NCBI GenBank assembly: GCA_963849885.1
Contig: CAWKIV010000020.1
Coordinates: forward strand, 124,001 to 188,000
Length of the DNA: 64,000 bases
Direction: 5' to 3'
DNA from: CADCTP01 sp963849885
Lineage (GTDB): Bacteria; Actinomycetota; Actinomycetes; Mycobacteriales; CADCTP01
How positions within the stretch are numbered: position 1 is the stretch's first letter; each line of letters opens with the position of its first letter. Of the stretch, positions 33,677 through 40,694 are shown one piece after another. Position numbers and translations under genes: made by a program. The notes beneath the pieces are model-generated. The model did not search any database. It was given only the letters and a program-made list of their open reading frames with translations, and was not told where the DNA came from.

Positions 33677-34923
33677 GAGACGCCCTTGTCCGCGGTGCCC
33701 AGGAACCACAGCAGCCGCGGCACCCAGACCAGGCACTCGGTGACCTGCCAGGCCAGCAGCGCCCGCCAGGACGGCCGGGCCAGCACGGCCAGCGGCAGCA
33801 GCCAGAGTGAGTACTGCGGGGACCAGACCTTGTTGGTGAGCAGGAAGGCGGCGACCACCAGGAAGAGCAGCTGCGGCAGCCGCGGCCGGCGCGGGGCCAG
33901 CAGGCCGAGCACCGCCACCGCGCCGACGGCGACCACCACGGCGATCGCGGCGATGCCGTTGACCTGCGGCGGGGAGCCGCCCTCGCCTCCGGTGAGCACG
34001 TGGTCCAGGCCGTACCAGAGCGAGTCGAAGTCCGCGGGCCGCTCCCGGTTGAGCTCGAAGAAGCGCTTCCAGGACTCGGGGTACGCCGCCGCGATCGGCA
34101 GGTTGACCGCCGACCAGGCCACCGCCGCGCCGAGCGCGGCCCGCCAGAAGGCCGGCAGCTGCCGGGACCGCCAGCACAGCACGAGCAGCGGCACGAAGAA
34201 GAGCGCCGGGTAGAGCTTCGCCGCGATGCCGAGCCCGAGCAGCAGGCCGGCCAGCCCGGGCCGGCGGCCCTGCCAGGCGACCAGCCCGGCACCGGCCAGC
34301 GCGACCGCGAAGAGGTCCCAGTTGGTGAAGGCGTGCACCACCACCAGCGGGGACAGCGCGACCATGGCGGCGTCCCACTTCCGGCGGCCGGCCAGCCGGC
34401 CGGTGCTCCAGGTCACCACCAGCATGCAGAGGGCCAGCAGCAGCGCGGTGACCGAGAAGTACGCCCGGATCTCGGTGGTGTCCGGCAGCGGCGAGTCCTG
34501 CGCCCAGCTCACGTACGTCTTCGCCAGCGCCGCCGCGACGCCCATGAAGCCGCCGGTGAGCACCGGGTACTCCACCGGGTGCTCCGCGTACGGGATCGCG
34601 CCCTCGTTGAGCCGCTCGGTGTAGAAGAGCGGGATGACGTCGGAGTAGCAGAGGTGGGTGTACTGCCGGCCCTCCGTCCACGTCCCGCTCTGGCACGGCG
34701 ACTTCTGCAGCCAGGCCAGCGCGAGGGTGAGGATGGTCAGCGCGAGCAGCACCCGCAGCGGCGTCCAGAAGCGACGCAGGCCGAGCGCGCCGTGCCGGCC
34801 CCACGGGCCGCCGATGGCCCCGCTCGCTGCCCGCACCACCGGGTCGTCCCGGGACGGCAGGAACGGCGGCCGGCCGTCCGGGCCCGGGTCCAGCGGGCCG
34901 AGGACCGTCGGCCGGGAGGTCAT
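33349..34923 (-). CDS. GT87-family (DUF2029) membrane glycosyltransferase, second copy
   Basis: 524 residues, a paralogue of the plus-strand GT87 (LCYSDVIPLFYTERLNEGAI, VEYPVLTGGFMGVAAALAKT, WDLFAVALAGAGLVAWQG, LGLGIAAKLYPALFFVPLLV, LTNKVWSPQYSLWLLPLAVL). Start ATG 34923 overlaps the class A PBP stop by 4 bases, implying coupling with peptidoglycan synthesis. The C-terminal tail of about 100 residues contains WSDEPWSDEPWSDRPWS repeats and Gly-rich sequence and overlaps 328 bases with the convergent paralogue. Cell-envelope mannosyl transfer is inferred from the family. Confidence 0.87.
   Translation of the reverse strand: MTSRPTVLGPLDPGPDGRPPFLPSRDDPVVRAASGAIGGPWGRHGALGLRRFWTPLRVLLALTILTLALAWLQKSPCQSGTWTEGRQYTHLCYSDVIPLFYTERLNEGAIPYAEHPVEYPVLTGGFMGVAAALAKTYVSWAQDSPLPDTTEIRAYFSVTALLLALCMLVVTWSTGRLAGRRKWDAAMVALSPLVVVHAFTNWDLFAVALAGAGLVAWQGRRPGLAGLLLGLGIAAKLYPALFFVPLLVLCWRSRQLPAFWRAALGAAVAWSAVNLPIAAAYPESWKRFFELNRERPADFDSLWYGLDHVLTGGEGGSPPQVNGIAAIAVVVAVGAVAVLGLLAPRRPRLPQLLFLVVAAFLLTNKVWSPQYSLWLLPLAVLARPSWRALLAWQVTECLVWVPRLLWFLGTADKGVSYDWFFRAVLLRDVAVLVLVGLVVRDVLRPERDLVRAPEGTGSDDPAGGVLDGAADRGPLVLSRSPDHTWSDEPWSDEPWSDRPWSPGGPGGGSSGGGGTTDDDRRNTT
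33422..33481. repeat. 15-base tandem repeat in overlapping gene tails
   Basis: Four copies of a 15-base unit (GACCAGGGCTCGTCC and variants) at 33422, 33437, 33452 and 33467. It encodes DQGSS-type repeats on the plus strand and WSDEP-type repeats on the minus strand. Confidence 0.8.
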
Positions 34924-37598
34924 GGCGAGCCGGGCGGCCCCGGCCGGGTCGGCTTCGGCGCCGGGGTCGTCGGCGTCGGCTCGGTCGGCGTCGGGGTCGG
35001 CTCGGTCGGCGTCGGCGTCGGGTCGGGCCGCGGTTTGCGGGTCTTGGTCGGGCTCGGCGACGGCGTCGGGGACGGCGTGGGCGACGGTCGGGCGGTGGCC
35101 GTCGGCGAGGGCGAGGGCGACGGGGCCGGCCGCAGCTCCGGGTTGACCTGGACGTCGTCGGTCAGCTCGACCTCCGGTTTGCCGTCCAGGTAGGCGTTCA
35201 TGAAGGCCTGCCAGGTCAGCCCGGGCAACCCGCGCCCGTACACCGGCCGGTCGTCGGCGTTGCGGACCTTCTCGTACTTCTCGGTGCCGACCCAGACCGC
35301 GGTGCTGACCTGCGGGGTGAAGCCGACCATCCAGGCGTCGGAGTTGTCCAGGTCGGAGCCGGCCAGCTGCTGGGTGCCGGTCTTGGCCGCCGACTCCCGG
35401 CCGTCGGCCAGCGGGTCGTCCGAGTACGCCGCCACCGGCTTCATCGCGTACGTGACGTCGTTGGCGACCTTGGGGTCCAGCGCCCGGAAGCTCTTCACCC
35501 CGTTCTCGTAGACGACGTTGCCGTCCCGGTCGAGCACCCGGGTGACGAAGTGGGCCGGGTGCTGCACGCCGCCGTTGGCGAACACGGAGAAGCCGGCGGC
35601 CTGGTCGATCGGGCGCACCTCGTACTGGCCGATCCCGATGCCGCCCGCGGTGCCGCCGCCCTTCTCCTGCAGCGTCGGAGCGCCGTTGTCGGTGCGCTTG
35701 GCCGGCACGCCCATCTTCTGCGCCAGCTTGGCCACGTTCTCCGGGCCGACGTCGAGGGCCATCTCGTAGAAGACCGTGTTGATGGACCGGCGCATCGCGT
35801 CCAGCACCGAGCAGCGCGGGCACTGCGCGCCCTCGGAGTTGCGCACCGGCCGGGGCGCGCCCGGGAACTCCCGCGGCGAGGAGCCGTCGTACGTCCGGTA
35901 GACGCTGACCTTGTCCTCGTCCGGCGTCTCCGCCCCCAGCGACTGCTGCAGCGCGGCGGCCAGCGTGTACGGCTTGAAGGACGAGCCGGGCTGCCGCCAG
36001 GCCTGGGCGAAGTCGAAGCCGGTGCCGGACGAGCCGCCGTAGTAGGCGAGCACGCCGCCGGTCTCCGGGCTCACCGCGACCAGGGCCTGCCGCAGGTTCT
36101 TCGGCTGCCCCTCGAACTGCTCCTGGACCGCGGCCACCGCGGCGCCCTGCGCCGCCCGGTCGATGGTGGTGACCACCCGCAGGCCCTCGGCGTTGAGCCG
36201 GGCCTCGTCGAAGTCGGCCGCCTCCAGCTCCTCGGTCACCTGCCGGACGATGAGGCCCTTCCAGGTCTTGCTGGCGTCGTCCAGGCTGGCGTTCGTCTTC
36301 GGCTTGACCTTCGGGTACTTCTGCTTCGCCGCGTCGGCCTCGGCCAGCTTGTCCATCTCGACCATGCCGTTGAGCACGAACTGCCAGCGCGCCTTCGCCG
36401 CCTCCGGGTGCGCCTGCGGGTCGTAGAGCGCGGGCGACCGGATGCTGGACGCGAGCACCGCGCCCTCGCTGACCGACAGCTTCTCCACCGGCTTGCCGAA
36501 GTAGACCTGCGAGGCGGCCTGGATGCCGTACGCGCCGCGGCCGAAGTAGATGGTGTTGAGGTACCACTCGAGGATCTGGTCCTTCGAGTACTGCCGGTCC
36601 AGCTTGACCGTGACGAACAGCTCCTTGAACTTCCGGCTGAAGGTCCGGTCGCCGGAGGTGAAGACGTTCTTCACGTACTGCTGGGTGATGGTGGAGCCGC
36701 CCTGCAGCTCGCCGCCGCGGACGTTGTTCCAGGCGGCCCGGGTGATGCCCTTCGGCGAGATGCCGGGATCGGTGTAGAAGCTGCGGTTCTCCGCCGCCAG
36801 CACCGCGTAGCGGACGTGCTCGGGGACGTTCGTCAGCGGCACGTCGGTCCGGTTCTGCGAGCCGATCCGGGCCAGCACGCTCTTGCCGTCGGCGTAGAGG
36901 ATCGTGGCGACCTGGTTGGTCTCCAGCGCGTTCGGGTCCGGGACGCCGGTGCGGGTGTAGACGAGACCGACGAAGCCGAAGCCGAGCAGCAGCGAGACCA
37001 GCGCGACCAGGCCGGTGATCTTGGCGATGCGCTTGGCCCGGCCGGGGCGGGCGGCGCGGCGCCGGCGGCGGCCGGGGCCGGTCGGGCCCCCGGGTCCGCC
37101 GGGACCACCCGGGCCGCCGGGACCACCCGGGCCGCCGGGACCGCCGGGGCCGCCGGGGCCGAGCGGGTCGTCGCCGCCCTCCAGCGCGCGCCGGGCCGCG
37201 GCCGCGTCGCCGGGCTGGCCGCCGTAGCCGCCGTACCCGCCGCCGTAGAGCCCGCTGGCCCGGTCGCCGTCGTAGCCGCCCGTGCCGTAGCCGCCGGAGC
37301 CGTACCCACCGGACCCGCCGGAGCCGTAGCCGCGGCCGGCTGGACCGTCCGGGCCGCGCGGCCGGCCGTGGCCGCCGGAGCCGTACCCGCCGGCGCCGTA
37401 GCCGCCTTGCGGGGCCGGCCCGGGCAGCGGGCCCGGCCGCGGCGCGGCACCACCGCCCCACGGCGCGCCGCCGGGCGCGGAAGGTGCCCCGGACCGCTCG
37501 TCATGCCGTGGTGCGCGGGGCGCCGGCAGCTCCTGGCCGCGCGGCTCGCGCTGCCCGGCATACCAGTCGTCGTCGGGCCGGCCGTCGTCGTGCCTCAC
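34920..37598 (-). CDS. ponA: Class A penicillin-binding protein (transglycosylase/transpeptidase)
   Basis: 892 residues. A Gly/Pro/Tyr-rich cytoplasmic N terminus of about 190 residues including a GGP collagen-like run, one transmembrane helix (ITGLVALVSLLLGFGFVGLV), a GT51 glycosyltransferase (VLAAENRSFYTDPGISPKGI, GGELQGGSTITQQYVKN, ILEWYLNTIYFGRGAYGIQA) and a transpeptidase with SSFKPYT (SxxK) near residue 538, SIN near 600 and KTGTQQ near 739. The C-terminal tail is Pro/Thr repeats (TPTPTEP). It polymerises and cross-links peptidoglycan outside the membrane. First gene of a unit with the minus-strand GT87. Confidence 0.95.
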   Translation of the reverse strand: MRHDDGRPDDDWYAGQREPRGQELPAPRAPRHDERSGAPSAPGGAPWGGGAAPRPGPLPGPAPQGGYGAGGYGSGGHGRPRGPDGPAGRGYGSGGSGGYGSGGYGTGGYDGDRASGLYGGGYGGYGGQPGDAAAARRALEGGDDPLGPGGPGGPGGPGGPGGPGGPGGPGGPTGPGRRRRRAARPGRAKRIAKITGLVALVSLLLGFGFVGLVYTRTGVPDPNALETNQVATILYADGKSVLARIGSQNRTDVPLTNVPEHVRYAVLAAENRSFYTDPGISPKGITRAAWNNVRGGELQGGSTITQQYVKNVFTSGDRTFSRKFKELFVTVKLDRQYSKDQILEWYLNTIYFGRGAYGIQAASQVYFGKPVEKLSVSEGAVLASSIRSPALYDPQAHPEAAKARWQFVLNGMVEMDKLAEADAAKQKYPKVKPKTNASLDDASKTWKGLIVRQVTEELEAADFDEARLNAEGLRVVTTIDRAAQGAAVAAVQEQFEGQPKNLRQALVAVSPETGGVLAYYGGSSGTGFDFAQAWRQPGSSFKPYTLAAALQQSLGAETPDEDKVSVYRTYDGSSPREFPGAPRPVRNSEGAQCPRCSVLDAMRRSINTVFYEMALDVGPENVAKLAQKMGVPAKRTDNGAPTLQEKGGGTAGGIGIGQYEVRPIDQAAGFSVFANGGVQHPAHFVTRVLDRDGNVVYENGVKSFRALDPKVANDVTYAMKPVAAYSDDPLADGRESAAKTGTQQLAGSDLDNSDAWMVGFTPQVSTAVWVGTEKYEKVRNADDRPVYGRGLPGLTWQAFMNAYLDGKPEVELTDDVQVNPELRPAPSPSPSPTATARPSPTPSPTPSPSPTKTRKPRPDPTPTPTEPTPTPTEPTPTTPAPKPTRPGPPGSP
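37085..37160. repeat. Gly-Gly-Pro coding repeat in the PBP N terminus
   Basis: Near-perfect 9- and 18-base repeats of GGACCACCCGGGCCGCC type, coding for about eight GGP triplets in the cytoplasmic tail of the penicillin-binding protein. Confidence 0.7.
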
Positions 37599-37647
37599 CT
37601 GCGGGGGTCTCCTGTTGATATCGGTGTCAGCTGTCGTGACGCCCGGC

Positions 37648-38058
37648 TCACTCCTGGGCGGCCTCCCGGCGCGCGGTGCCGTCCCGACCCGGCAGCCCGT
37701 CGCGCCCCAGGACGTACGACATCGTCAGATGGTTCCACCCGCAGGTGCGACACACCTCGACGACGTACACCTGGAACTCGCGGTGGTCCATACCCATCCG
37801 ATGCAGCTCCGCCACCGATTTCGCCTGGCCGTTGGTCTGCCGCAGGCCGTCGCCGTAGACGTAGTGCACGTGGGTCAGCCGCTCCTTGCGGCAGACCGGG
37901 CACGTCGTCTCGGACGGCTCGCCGTGGTAGCGCGCGGCCCGCTGGAGGTAGGGATGGGCGTCGCAGACGTCCAGCACGGTGGCCCGCCCGGCGTAGAGAT
38001 CGGCGAGGACGGCGCGCCGCTGGAGCGCGTAGTCCACCACCTGTCGCCGGGTTCGCAC
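37648..38058 (-). CDS. DUF5318 family zinc-ribbon-like protein
   Basis: 136 residues from GTG 38058. Contains two CxxC-type pairs, TTCPVCRKERLTHVHYVYGD and VEVCRTCGWNHLTMSYVLG, suggesting a structural zinc site, after a helical N terminus (VRTRRQVVDYALQRRAVLAD, LYAGRATVLDVCDAHPYLQR). The family is conserved in actinobacteria beside the PadR/ino1 pair and the PBP; function unknown. A TACTCT box ends 6 bases before the GTG, so the start is well supported and leaderless. 49 bases upstream of the PBP gene and possibly co-transcribed. Confidence 0.82.
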   Translation of the reverse strand: MRTRRQVVDYALQRRAVLADLYAGRATVLDVCDAHPYLQRAARYHGEPSETTCPVCRKERLTHVHYVYGDGLRQTNGQAKSVAELHRMGMDHREFQVYVVEVCRTCGWNHLTMSYVLGRDGLPGRDGTARREAAQE

Positions 38059-38064
38059 CCGGCC

Positions 38065-38070
38065 AGAGTA
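38065..38070 (-). promoter_or_regulatory. -10 element TACTCT, leaderless start at 38058
   Basis: On the minus strand TACTCT is followed by GGCCGG and the GTG of the DUF5318 gene. Confidence 0.5.
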
Positions 38071-38153
38071 CGCGGTGGGCCTGTCGGCGCAGCCCGCCGC
38101 GAGAGTGAAGCGAGCCGGCGCGGTTTGCGCCGCCGCACCTCGGAGCCTATCGT

Positions 38154-38180
38154 CGCGATGTATCGGCGCGATACATCGCG
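38154..38180. promoter_or_regulatory. PadR operator palindrome
   Basis: CGCGATGTATCG-GCG-CGATACATCGCG, a perfect 12-bp inverted repeat with a 3-base centre, containing the ATGT...ACAT half-sites typical of PadR operators. It lies 35 bases upstream of the padR start and 95 bases from the divergent DUF5318 gene. Confidence 0.8.
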
Positions 38181-38215
38181 GCGACATGACACGAGATCAT
38201 CGGGAGGAGGCCGGG

Positions 38216-38818
38216 GTGCTCGAGTTCGCCGTCCTCGGCCTGCTCAGCGAGGCCCCCATGCACGGCTACGAGCTGCGTCAGCGGCTCAAGGCGGTGCTCG
38301 GCGCGTTCCGCGCGTTCTCCTACGGGTCGCTCTACCCGACGTTGCGCCGCATGCGTGAGCGCGGCTGGATCGTCGAGGAGGCGCCGGACCCGGCGGCGAC
38401 CGCGCCCGCCCTCACCGGCCGCCGGGGCAAGGTGTCCTACCGGCTGACCGCGGAGGGCAAGGAGCGCCTGGCCGAGCTGCTCGGCGAGGCCGGCCCGGCC
38501 GCGTACGACGACGAGGGCTTCGGGGTGCACTTCGCCTTCTTCGCGCAGACCGACGCCGAGGTCCGGCTGCGCATCCTGGAGGGCCGGCGCCGCCGGGTGG
38601 AGGAGCGCCGCGACGGCCTGCGGGCCGGCCTGGCCCGGACCCGGGCCAAGCTCGACCGTTACACCCTCCAGCTGCAGGAGCACGGGCTCGACGCGGTCGA
38701 GCGCGAGGTCCGCTGGCTCACCGAGCTGATCGACACCGAGCGGCGCGAGCAGGCCGCCGAATCCCCCCAGCAGTCCCCGCACCACTCCCCTCAGCAATCC
38801 CCGAAGGAGACCCCATGA
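38216..38818 (+). CDS. PadR-family transcriptional regulator
   Basis: 200 residues from GTG 38216, which has GGGAGGAGG 5 bases upstream; an in-frame ATG at 38186 overlaps the operator margin and lacks a ribosome site. Winged helix MLEFAVLGLLSEAPMHGYEL, RQRLKAVLGAFRAFSYGSLY, PTLRRMRERGWIVEEAPDPA, then a C-terminal coiled coil for dimerisation. Gln/Ser/Pro repeats end the protein. It overlaps ino1 by 4 bases (ATGA), so it probably controls inositol-phosphate synthesis and itself through the palindrome at 38154-38180. The effector is unknown. Confidence 0.92.
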   Translation: MLEFAVLGLLSEAPMHGYELRQRLKAVLGAFRAFSYGSLYPTLRRMRERGWIVEEAPDPAATAPALTGRRGKVSYRLTAEGKERLAELLGEAGPAAYDDEGFGVHFAFFAQTDAEVRLRILEGRRRRVEERRDGLRAGLARTRAKLDRYTLQLQEHGLDAVEREVRWLTELIDTERREQAAESPQQSPHHSPQQSPKETP

Positions 38819-39894
38819 CGTCGGTCCGCGTGGCCATCGTCGGCGTGGGCAACTGCGCCGCGTCGCTCGTCCAGGGCGTGCACTACTACCGGGACGCCGA
38901 CCCGACCGAGCAGGTGCCCGGCCTGATGCACGTCCGCTTCGGCGACTACCACGTCCGGGACGTCGAGTTCGTCGCCGCTTTCGACGTGGACGCGAAGAAG
39001 GTCGGTCGCGACCTGTCCGAGGCGATCGTGGCCAGTGAGAACAACACGATCAAGATCGCCGAGGTGCCGCCGCTGGACGTGACCGTCCAGCGTGGACACA
39101 CCCTGGACGGCCTCGGCAAGTACTACCGGCAGGTCGTCGAGGAGTCCGACGAGGAGCCGGTCGACATGGTCGCCGCGCTGCGCGAGGCCCGCGCCGACGT
39201 GCTGGTCTGCTACCTGCCGGTCGGCTCCGAGGACGCGGCCCGGTTCTACGCGCAGGCCGCCATCGACGCGAAGGTCGCCTTCGTCAACGCGCTGCCGGTC
39301 TTCATCGCCGGCACCCCGGAGTGGGCGCAGAAGTTCACCGACGCCGGCGTCCCGATCATCGGCGACGACATCAAGTCGCAGGTCGGCGCGACCATCACGC
39401 ACCGCGTGCTGGCCAAGCTCTTCGAGGACCGCGGCGTGGTGCTCGACCGCACGATGCAGCTCAACGTCGGCGGCAACATGGACTTCATGAACATGCTGGA
39501 GCGCGATCGGCTGGAGTCGAAGAAGATCTCCAAGACCCAGGCGGTCACCTCCAACGTCGGGCACGACCTGGGCAGGAACAACGTCCACATCGGACCGTCG
39601 GACTACGTGGCCTGGCTGGACGACCGCAAGTGGGCGTACGTCCGGCTGGAGGGCCGCGCCTTCGGCGACGTCCCGCTCAACCTGGAGTACAAGCTCGAGG
39701 TCTGGGACTCCCCCAACTCGGCCGGCGTCATCATCGACGCGGTCCGGGCCGCGAAGATCGCCATGGACCGCGGCATCGGCGGGCCGATCCTGTCCGCGTC
39801 GTCGTACTTCATGAAGTCCCCGCCCGAGCAGCGCCCCGACGACATCGCCCGCACCTCCGTCGAGGCCTTCATCCGCGGCGAGATCGAGCGCTAG
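38815..39894 (+). CDS. ino1: Myo-inositol-1-phosphate synthase
   Basis: 359 residues, the actinobacterial short form. Converts glucose 6-phosphate to inositol 1-phosphate with NAD, the first step to phosphatidylinositol, PIMs and mycothiol. Visible motifs: NAD-binding VAIVGVGNCAASLVQGVHYY, VAALREARADVLVCYLPVGS, VAFVNALPVFIAGTPEWAQK, PIIGDDIKSQVGATITHRVL, LNVGGNMDFMNMLERDRLES and SKTQAVTSNVGHDLGRNNVH. Translationally coupled to padR. Confidence 0.97.
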   Translation: MTSVRVAIVGVGNCAASLVQGVHYYRDADPTEQVPGLMHVRFGDYHVRDVEFVAAFDVDAKKVGRDLSEAIVASENNTIKIAEVPPLDVTVQRGHTLDGLGKYYRQVVEESDEEPVDMVAALREARADVLVCYLPVGSEDAARFYAQAAIDAKVAFVNALPVFIAGTPEWAQKFTDAGVPIIGDDIKSQVGATITHRVLAKLFEDRGVVLDRTMQLNVGGNMDFMNMLERDRLESKKISKTQAVTSNVGHDLGRNNVHIGPSDYVAWLDDRKWAYVRLEGRAFGDVPLNLEYKLEVWDSPNSAGVIIDAVRAAKIAMDRGIGGPILSASSYFMKSPPEQRPDDIARTSVEAFIRGEIER

Positions 39895-39909
39895 CGACGG
39901 TCCGCGGCA

Positions 39910-39936
39910 GCCGGCCGGTCCCCCTCCGGGGCCGGC
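39910..39936. terminator. Possible terminator after ino1
   Basis: GCCGGCC / GGCCGGC stem with a 13-base loop between ino1 and the convergent toxin-like gene, followed by CCGGTCTTG on the plus strand. Weak. Confidence 0.4.
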
Positions 39937-39952
39937 CCGGTCTTGCCGCGCC

Positions 39953-40343
39953 TCAGCGGCCGACGGGCCACTCCTCCACCGTCAGCTCCGGCATCGGGAA
40001 GTCCTTGACGTTGGCGGTCGCGAGCCGGGCCGCGACGCCGACGGCCGCGGCGGCGATCAGGCAGTCGGCCTGGTGCAGGGTGGTGCCACGCTGCGCGTGC
40101 TCCCGGCGCCAGCGGCCGGCGCGCTCCGCCTCCCGCCGGCGGATCGGGATGACCCGGAGTCCGGTCAGCAGCGAGTCGGCCGCGGTCTGCTCGGTCGGGC
40201 GCAGACCGCGGACGATCTCCTCCACGTTCACGGCGGTGGTCAGCAACAGCTCGCCGGCGTCGAGCAGGGCCGCGGATCCGGTCGGCCGCGGGCCGGCCGC
40301 GCAGGGCGTCGATCAGGACGGTCGTGTCGAGGACGAGCGGCAT
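39953..40343 (-). pseudogene. VapC-like PIN-domain toxin, frameshifted
   Basis: PIN ribonucleases cut RNA using four acidic residues. The ATG at 40343 starts MPLVLDTTVLIDALRGRPA (first Asp), but between about 40268 and 40300 the frame changes; the rest reads ALLDAGELLLTTAVNVEEIV, RGLRPTEQTAADSLLTGLRV, HQADCLIAAAAVGVAARLAT and ANVKDFPMPEL in another frame. All catalytic positions survive across the two frames, so the break is a single recent indel or a sequencing error. Its start shares one base with the antitoxin stop (TGATG). Confidence 0.7.
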
Positions 40344-40579
40344 CAGCCGGCTCGCCGCTCGTCCGACCGCTGGCGGCGCACCCACTCCGCGGGATCGTCG
40401 TCCCAGTCGTGCCCGGTGTCGTCGATCGAGCCGAGTGCCGCCTGCAGCGCGGCACGGCGCTTGTCCTCGTCCAGCGCCTGCCGGACGGCGTGGCCGATGA
40501 AGCGGCTGCGGTCGCGCGGCGCCACCGTCCGGTCGAGCTCGGCGACGAGCTCGTCGTCCAGGCTTATGTGCAGACGCAT
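40343..40579 (-). CDS. Ribbon-helix-helix antitoxin (VapB-like)
   Basis: 78 residues: MRLHISLDDELVAELDRTVA, PRDRSRFIGHAVRQALDEDK form a CopG/Arc ribbon-helix-helix, and the acidic C-terminal tail (GSIDDTGHDWDDDPAEWVRR) is the usual toxin-wrapping region. ATG 40579 is chosen because the fold begins there. Stop and toxin start overlap by one base. It would neutralise the PIN toxin and autoregulate the pair. Confidence 0.82.
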   Translation of the reverse strand: MRLHISLDDELVAELDRTVAPRDRSRFIGHAVRQALDEDKRRAALQAALGSIDDTGHDWDDDPAEWVRRQRSDERRAG

Positions 40580-40694
40580 GGCCACAGGATATCCCACAGG
40601 GCGCCTGGGCCGGGGCGGCAAGCCGGCCCAGTGACGGCCTGGTCTCGCTGCCCTGCCGGCAGGACCGGAAGAACGTGGTCTGGGACAGCAGGGG

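Noticed and set aside
37085..37160. Regular GGACCACCCGGG repeats as a CRISPR-like array
   Set aside because: Units are 9-18 bases without spacers and are translated as Gly-Gly-Pro in the PBP N terminus.
32129..37461. Long alternative frames across the GT87 and penicillin-binding protein genes
   Set aside because: They contain Arg/Gly/Ala runs typical of shifted high-GC codons, while the annotated frames have complete family motifs.
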